The notes under the pieces: generated by a model
Database searches by the model: none
Seen by the model: only the letters and a program-made list of their open reading frames with translations
What the model was told of the DNA's origin: nothing
Program-made: the position numbers and the translations under genes
Shown here: positions 58,560 through 64,000 of the stretch, in pieces
Layout of the letters: the number at the start of each line of letters is the position of its first letter
Position numbering within the stretch: the stretch's first letter is position 1
Source: Conus ventricosus
Lineage: Eukaryota; Mollusca; Gastropoda; Neogastropoda; Conidae
Reading direction: 5' to 3'
DNA length: 64,000 bases
NCBI GenBank assembly: GCA_018398815.1
Contig: CM031626.1
Coordinates: forward strand, 36,408,980 to 36,472,979

Positions 58560-58805
58560 TTCCCGGACGGTGAAACAGGGGTTTTTAAGCGGGGGAAAGG
58601 GAAGGTTTTTTTTAGAAAACCGTTTGGATCCGGAAAGGTTTTGTTTAGTTTCCCCCAAATTAAAAAACAGGGGGACGTAAAATCTAATTTTTGAAAAACC
58701 CTTCGGATCCGAACGGTTTTTTCCCAAAAAAAGGAAACAGGGCGTTGGGCCCGGTGACGTAAAAACCCATTTTTAGATACCGGGTTTGGATCCCAAAGGT
58801 TTTTT
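58560..58805. repeat. Imperfect tandem repeat, about 90-105-bp unit
   Basis: Three copies of a block with GGATCC, AAAGGTTTT, AACAGGG and GACGTAAAA. The unit length varies with homopolymer noise. GGATCC cores lie near 58627, 58705 and 58788. Confidence 0.6.
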
Positions 58806-61800
58806 TTCAGCCGCCCAAACTTTAAAGCAATCAGACTTCAGATTTCCAAAACTTTCTGAATTTTTTTCATTCTCAAACATGTAGGTTTGAATTTTTTGGG
58901 TTTGTTCAGTTTAAAACTCAAAAAATCATTTTCCCCGTTTAAAGAAAAAATAGGAAAGTGGTAAAAGGCCCTTTTACAGCAAAAAAATCCTTTTTGCTTT
59001 AAGAACATGAATTAAACTTTTCCTTTAACAAAGGAAGCCCCCGACTGCTTCTTTGTTTTTGATTTTTGAAACACTTTTTTTTGCTTTTTCCCCAAACTGA
59101 TAACCCAAAAAACAGTCCACATTTAAAAAAAAGAATTTTTCGGGGCAATGTAAAAATTTTTTGAGTTCTAACCCCAATCCAGTTGTAGGCGCCAAGGGAT
59201 TCAAAAATTTTTTCGTTTCCCAATTCTTGGTATTCTGAGAAAACTTTCAAACTGTCGCTTTTCCATTTTGAAAGATATTAGATATTTAAAAACGCACCCC
59301 CCGCAAAATATGTCCCCCACACTACAGTTTTTTCCCAATTTCCCAAACCCAAAATTTTTAAAGTTTTAATCACTTTTTTCCACAAAAAGGGGGGGGCTCC
59401 AAAAACCGGGGGCACAGCCATAAACAACCTTCTTTTGCCCGGCCGTCCGGGGAAAAAAATGGCCCAAAAAACCCGGGCTTGCCGACGGCGCCCGACGTGG
59501 TATGTCGACGTGGGGGTCGAGAATGTTTAAGAACATTTTGCTGAAGGGGGGAAAAATGTTTTCAAAATTAACCTAACCAAAATGCGCCGCAAGCCCGGTC
59601 GCAAGGCGTTTTTTTTATTGATTTTTTGGTTAAACAAGGGAACGCACGTTTGGGGGTTGTCGTCATTGGGCAAATAATTGACTGGCGCTGTGTTCAAAGT
59701 GGAACCCAAGGGCCCTTGTCTCGCTAGGGCCTAAATTAAGTGATCAGGTTTCAGCCTAAAAGGGGGGCTCTTTAAAAATTTTCCCAACCGGCCCCGTGTC
59801 GCCTTTCTGTTATACCAAAAATTTTTTTAGGGAAATTATCAGAATTTAAATGTGGGGGAAATTTTAAAGTCAAAAAAAAATAACTTAGTTTTTAAAAAAC
59901 AAGCAAAATTTAGTAAATTAGTTTTAAAAAAAGATAACCCTACACAGTATGTTTTTTTGAGATAATCGGTTTTGTTTTTGGGTTTTTGAAAAAGTGTTTA
60001 TGGATTATCATTTTTTAAAATTTATTGTTAAAATTTTTTCTTGTTAGAGAACAAGAAAAAGTGTTTTCTGGCGTCATTTATTTCCGCTCGAAAGTTGTTG
60101 AGAGCGGGGGTTTTTGAGCCCGAACACACATTTCCCCCGTTCTCTACTCACGATCACAAATAGTTTTTCCGGACAAGATTCGCGTTTCCCCGCATTAAAG
60201 TAAACCCCTAGCATTATAAACAAAATCACCTAATGAATCATCTTTTTTTACAATGCAATTTTTCTAACAAGTCAATGCCATTATCGAAAACCCTTTTTAA
60301 AAAGTTTTTCGGGGGCAAATTTTTAGGCGGGAAAATTTCGCAAAAACTAGTAGAACCGTTTTAAATAAATCCCAAAAAAATCTTTATCAAGCAAAAAATA
60401 AATTTGAATGGACTTTTACAGTTTACAGAAAAACATACGGAACTTAAAAACCCTTTTCCCTACCAACAAATTATTCCCCCCGAAACTTCCATGTTTTGTA
60501 AGTTTTAAAGGGCCGACTTTACAAATATATCATGATCCCTTTTAAAAAAACTCGATTCAAACTTTTCTGCAAAAGTTTTTCCCCCTAAAAAAAAGACCAC
60601 ATCGGGAAAGAAAAAACAAATTGGATGAAATCCCCCTCTGCTACTTTATTAAACAATCCCCATTTTATTTTCCCAAAGTAAAAAAAGATACATTGTTTAT
60701 AAAATTTACTACCTCCCCACAATCTCTTCAGGAGAGGAAAACCCCTTTTGAGTTATAATATATGGGCACATGGAATACCCGGCCCCATACAAAAATTTCT
60801 TTTTCCCCCAAACATATCAACATTGGGCCCCCGCTCACATCCAACTCTTTCAAAACCCCCCTCACAAATGCACGGGATCTGCGTTACTGTTTTTTTTTAA
60901 AAATAACCAGTTCAAACCCTGTCTTTCAGGCCTTCCTGTGGAACAGATAAAATGTCCCAAAGAAACGGGGACAACTTACTTTTTTACCCCGTGAATCTTT
61001 TGGGCAAAGGGTGTTTTTATGTCATTGGGGGGGCCACACCCCTATCTAAATTAAAAAAAGGGTTTTCACTAAACCAAACCAGCCCAAACTTTTTCCCCCC
61101 GATCACAGGGTGAAACATATACCTTTAAAACTTTTTTTTTTCCTTTTGACCGACGACTTTAGATGTGGGGAAAAAATTTTTTTCCCGAAACCCCTAATTC
61201 TGGGGGGGGAAAAATCCTCCCGAAAAAAGCCAGTTCCCCTTTTTAAATTTTTTTTAGCACGTAAAATCCTGTCCTTAAATTTTTAAAAAAATTTCAACCC
61301 GGGGAATTTAATTTGGAGACTCTGGTTTTTTCATTAAGGCCCTTTGGCCCCTATCAAACAGAAAACATCCCCAAATTCTAGTTTTTCCCGTCAAAATTTC
61401 TTTCACCTTGTCTCACAGTCCCGGGAAACTCTCGTTCTTAAAGCGTGGGGTACCCTGGGTGATTAAAAATTTTTTCCTCTTTTTTACCTACTCTCCAGAT
61501 CATCCCTTTTTCTGTTTTCCCAAAACTTTTTACTTTTGCAGAAAAAAATTTATCATTTTCAAACTTTAATATTCGGGTTTTCCCGCTTTTAGGTCAAAAT
61601 TTCTTGTCTTAGAGGGGACACCCTCCCTCCTTCAAAAACAAACACACATTTTTCAGGTCGTTAAAATTTAAACCCCCAATTTGGTCAAACTTTCCCGTTT
61701 TTTGACTGTTCAAAGGGGGCCCTTTACTTCCCCCAGTGAGGCCCCCAAAAGTTTTGTGGAGGGGGCCGACGGAAAAAACGTAGAAGACCCGGGGGAGCTC

Positions 61801-61879
61801 CTTGGGCCCCCAACGCTGTCTTTGTCGTGCAGAAACCCCACTGCCGGGGGCGGGAAATGACGCAAGCGGGCCTTAAGCC

Positions 61880-61903
61880 AGGGCCTGGGTTCAGCTCGAC
61901 GTC
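61880..61903 (-). other. 2A-like ribosome-skipping motif in a broken open frame
   Basis: A minus-strand frame of 110 codons (61724-62056) contains GVDVELNPGP, which fits the D-V/I-E-x-N-P-G-P signature of 2A-type peptides. The residues before it (CYSPCCSKGKFWGGGF) are not the usual hydrophobic run, but +1 reading gives LLSLLFKGE, so a homopolymer indel may separate them. In molluscs and other invertebrates such motifs are known at the N-terminus of some non-LTR retrotransposon proteins. Viral origin is possible but nothing else supports it. Confidence 0.45.
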
Positions 61904-62239
61904 AACCCCAAAGCCGCCCCCCCAAAATTTCCCCTTTGAACAGCAGGGAGAGTAACATCCAAGGGGGGACACCATCTTCCCTGTCTTCAACAAAAAACGG
62001 ACACTCTCATGGGGGGCTTTAAAAATTTTTCCCGCTTTTGTCCCTAATTGGGACATACACCCGCCGCAAAAAGCACCCCATCCGGTTTTGAACCTTTAAA
62101 ATTTTCCGAAGGCCCTGACAGTTGACACAACCCTTTTCAAAAATTTTCAGGGGACGTTCCACTTTTTAGCCCGGATAAAACAGACGTAGAAAGGCAAGCA
62201 CAACAACTTTACTTTTCCACTTCGTGACCTCGTCACCCC

Positions 62240-62483
62240 CGAGAGAGAGAGAGAAAAGGAAGAGAGAGAGAAAAGGGGAGAGAGAAAGAGAGAGAAAAAG
62301 AGAGAGAGTCCGAGACAGCAACAGAGAAAAATGTTTGTGGTATGGTACGTGTTTTGCGTGTGTGTGTGTGTGTGGGGAGGGGAGAGAGAGGAGAGAGGGG
62401 GAAAAGAGAGAGAGTGGAGTGGGGAGAGAGAGGAAGAGAGAGAAGAGGAAAAGGGGGCGGGGGGGGGGGGTTGGTTTAAAGGG

Positions 62484-62520
<37 letters not shown>
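62240..62520. repeat. Degenerate (GA)n and (GT)n tracts
   Basis: GAGAGAAA-rich sequence 62240-62310, GT repeats 62355-62373, GA and G runs to 62520, all irregular. It mirrors the GT/GA tract at the other edge of the aberrant region. Confidence 0.85.
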
Positions 62521-62522
<2 letters not shown>

Positions 62523-63119
62523 GAGAGAAAGGCCCAAACCCCCCCCTCTCAAATGGGGAAAATTCCCCGACTTTTTCCCCCCCAAAACCCCGGTTTAACA
62601 AAATATAAACGTTTTAAAAAAAACCCCCTGTGCACCGGCAAAAATTTTTTGTCGATTCAGAGCAGGATCTAAGGCAAAAGACACGAAAACCCCCCGGTTT
62701 TCATTTTGAATTTTTGAGGGTTTTCGATCATTTTATTTTTCATTTTTTTTTGTTTCTAAATTTTGCTTCGGGTTTCAGGCTGATCATGTTCGTGTGCGCC
62801 TGCTCTAAAATTTCCTGCATGAAAAAATTTTAATACCCCTTTGAATCATAGTTTTAGGGGCCCAAAATAGATTGTGGAAAGTCCTTTATAAGACAAACCT
62901 ACACCCCAAAATGGCAAAGTGCATTTTGATATTCCAGGGGCCCCAAAGTCTGTTGAAATATTCAAGTTCGGTTTTTATCCAAAAGTGAAGTCTTTTTAAG
63001 CGATTAGAATTTCTACGACTACTACTGCTCTGCTGCTTTTCTGCTGGGTATTGCCCGCTGCAGCTGCTCTATTTAACTATTAGTTATTTCTTCATACTTT
63101 CCCTTTTGGATATACATTT

Positions 63120-63340
63120 TCCACTCTGCTTTTTGCCCTCTGAAAAGAGCAGAAAAAAATGGCATCAACACACACCCCCCAAAAACACACACAACACACA
63201 AAACCCAACACACACACACACACACACACCACACACCCCACACAACACACACACCACACACACAACAAACCCGTTTTTAAAAAAAACTGTCTATCCAAAA
63301 ATCCCATTGGGAATATGGAGGACTCAAAATGAAAAATAAA
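63120..63340. other. Transition to normal sequence, CA-rich
   Basis: CA repeats with CCC and AAA interruptions at 63166-63270. The homopolymer excess fades after about 63300. Confidence 0.6.
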
Positions 63341-63351
63341 GAACAAAAACT

Positions 63352-63472
63352 GTACAGATACACGGAAGCAGAAGAAAAAGAAACACCCGAAGGTGCTGGG
63401 GAGGACTCAGAGAAGCACTGTCTTCACCTGCCTTTAGAGCAGTCCTGTACCACCCTTGGAGGCCTGCGCTGT
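63352..63472. repeat. Direct repeat, copy 1 (about 120 bp)
   Basis: ACAGATACACGGAAGCAG, then GAAACACCCGAAGGTGCTGG, then CCACCCTTGGAGGCCTGCGC. It is repeated at 63878-64000, with the leading ACAGATACACGGAAGCA placed after the second copy at the window end. It is followed by GTTGACTATGGGTACAGACA and AAGGGACATAACTGC. Confidence 0.9.
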
Positions 63473-63877
63473 GTTGACTATGGGTACAGACACGCACAGG
63501 ACACTCCATTAAGATATCAAGGGACATAACTGCTCCTGAACAGAGGTAAATTAGACTACAGGATGCAGCTCATAACAGCCTTAAAGTAGCATCCCCATGG
63601 GTGTACCAGCCCGTATTTCATGACTGCAGAGCCCACCGGCGAAAAACACCACCCTCCAGCTGCCGAGCACACCCCACAGACCCAACCACCCCTGCCCACG
63701 GATAGATGAAGACGGTGCCACTCCAGACACAGCCAAGCTTTCACCATACGGTCTTATGTGCCCTCAAGAGAGAATCCAAAGTTGTAGTCTTTCCCACTGT
63801 CAACAGGACTTTCCCTGTGGTCAGTGGGTCTTTCCTCACCGTCACTGGACCTTTCTCCAGGGTCAGCCTAGTTAAGG
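63473..63877. other. Spacer between direct repeats, with a four-fold 20-21-bp repeat
   Basis: Unique sequence without a convincing frame. At 63788-63868 four imperfect units read GTCTTTCCCACTGTCAACAG, GACTTTCCCTGTGGTCAGTG, GTCTTTCCTCACCGTCACTG and ACCTTTCTCCAGGGTCAGCC. Confidence 0.6.
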
Positions 63878-64000
63878 CAAAGAAGAAAAAGAAACACCCG
63901 AAGGTGCTGGGGAGGACCCAGAGAAGCACTGTCTTCACCTGCCTTTAGAGCAGTCCTGTACCACCCTTGGAGGCCTGCGCTGTACAGATACACGGAAGCA
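63878..64000. repeat. Direct repeat, copy 2, with start of a third
   Basis: AGAAGAAAAAGAAACACCCG to GCCTGCGCTGT matches copy 1 with one base difference (GGACCC/GGACTC). It is followed directly by ACAGATACACGGAAGCA, the first 17 bases of copy 1, at the window edge. This suggests that a tandem array continues beyond the window. Confidence 0.9.

Larger units (their letters stand above)
40681..63120. other. 22-kb AT-rich region dominated by homopolymer runs; no gene can be called
   Basis: Runs of 3-10 identical bases (A, T, C and G alike) occur every few positions, for example AAACCCC, TTTTGGGG and GGGGCCCC, in contrast to both flanks. Open frames are all short (under about 150 codons) and rich in Phe, Lys, Gly and Pro from homopolymers. 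None gives a family I recognise. A minus frame at 40780-41109 and a Lys-rich minus frame at 52691-53032 could be transposon debris, but this is only a guess. The sequence is best read as a poor consensus of ordinary repeat-rich DNA. Annotation inside it is unsafe. Confidence 0.6.

Noticed and set aside
62224..62672. Arg/Glu-rich frames near the end of the aberrant region
   Set aside because: Translation of irregular GA repeats.

Overview
The window is animal genomic DNA, most likely from a mollusc and probably a gastropod. The inference rests on its one clear host gene, a chimeric G-protein-coupled receptor of the GRL101 type (named from the pond snail Lymnaea), and on the repeat content: very long (TG/CA)n tracts, many unrelated minisatellites, and decayed LINEs of kinds common in molluscs. 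No bacterial operon, phage, CRISPR array, tRNA or rRNA gene was seen.

The host gene lies on the + strand. I reconstruct four exons from open frames, splice sites and matching intron phases: 4351-4874, 18418-18623, 26427-26952 and 33846-35882. Joined, they encode about 1,096 residues in the order CUB, LDLa-like, C-type lectin, LDLa x4, leucine-rich repeats, seven-helix rhodopsin-type domain, stop. The three exon junctions (phases 0, 2 and 0) each fall inside a recognisable domain and restore it, which is the best support for the model. The 5' end (signal peptide and any earlier exons) was not found and may lie before the window.

Layout: 1-3240 decayed RTE-like LINE; 3249-3800 two long (TG)n tracts; 4351-4874 exon A; 5095-16968 a (TG)n tract and then an 11.7-kb minisatellite with units of 35, 37, 39 and 42 bp; 16985-17857 a 33-bp array; 18418-18623 exon B; 19125-22090 a 44-bp array, a very old ~20-bp array, another 44-bp array and a 39-bp array; 22200-25215 fragments of a second LINE family with microsatellite and minisatellite insertions; 26427-26952 exon C; 27919-33836 many arrays (55, 41, 20, 60 and 66 bp) and a long inverted repeat with a hammerhead-like core; 33846-35882 exon D; 35883-40300 3' flank with further arrays and a second copy of the same LINE family; 40350-40660 GT and GA tracts; about 40700-63120 some 22 kb of AT-rich sequence made largely of homopolymer runs of all four bases, which looks like poor consensus sequence; 63120-64000 normal sequence with a direct repeat.

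Most long open frames in the window are by-products of tandem repeats whose unit is a multiple of 3, or of homopolymer-rich sequence, and are not genes. The points I rate most interesting are the receptor itself, the huge hairpin-forming minisatellite in its intron, the TG/GCGT tract set directly against the acceptor of the exon that encodes the membrane domain, the paired hammerhead-like inverted repeat, and a 2A-type peptide motif in the damaged region.
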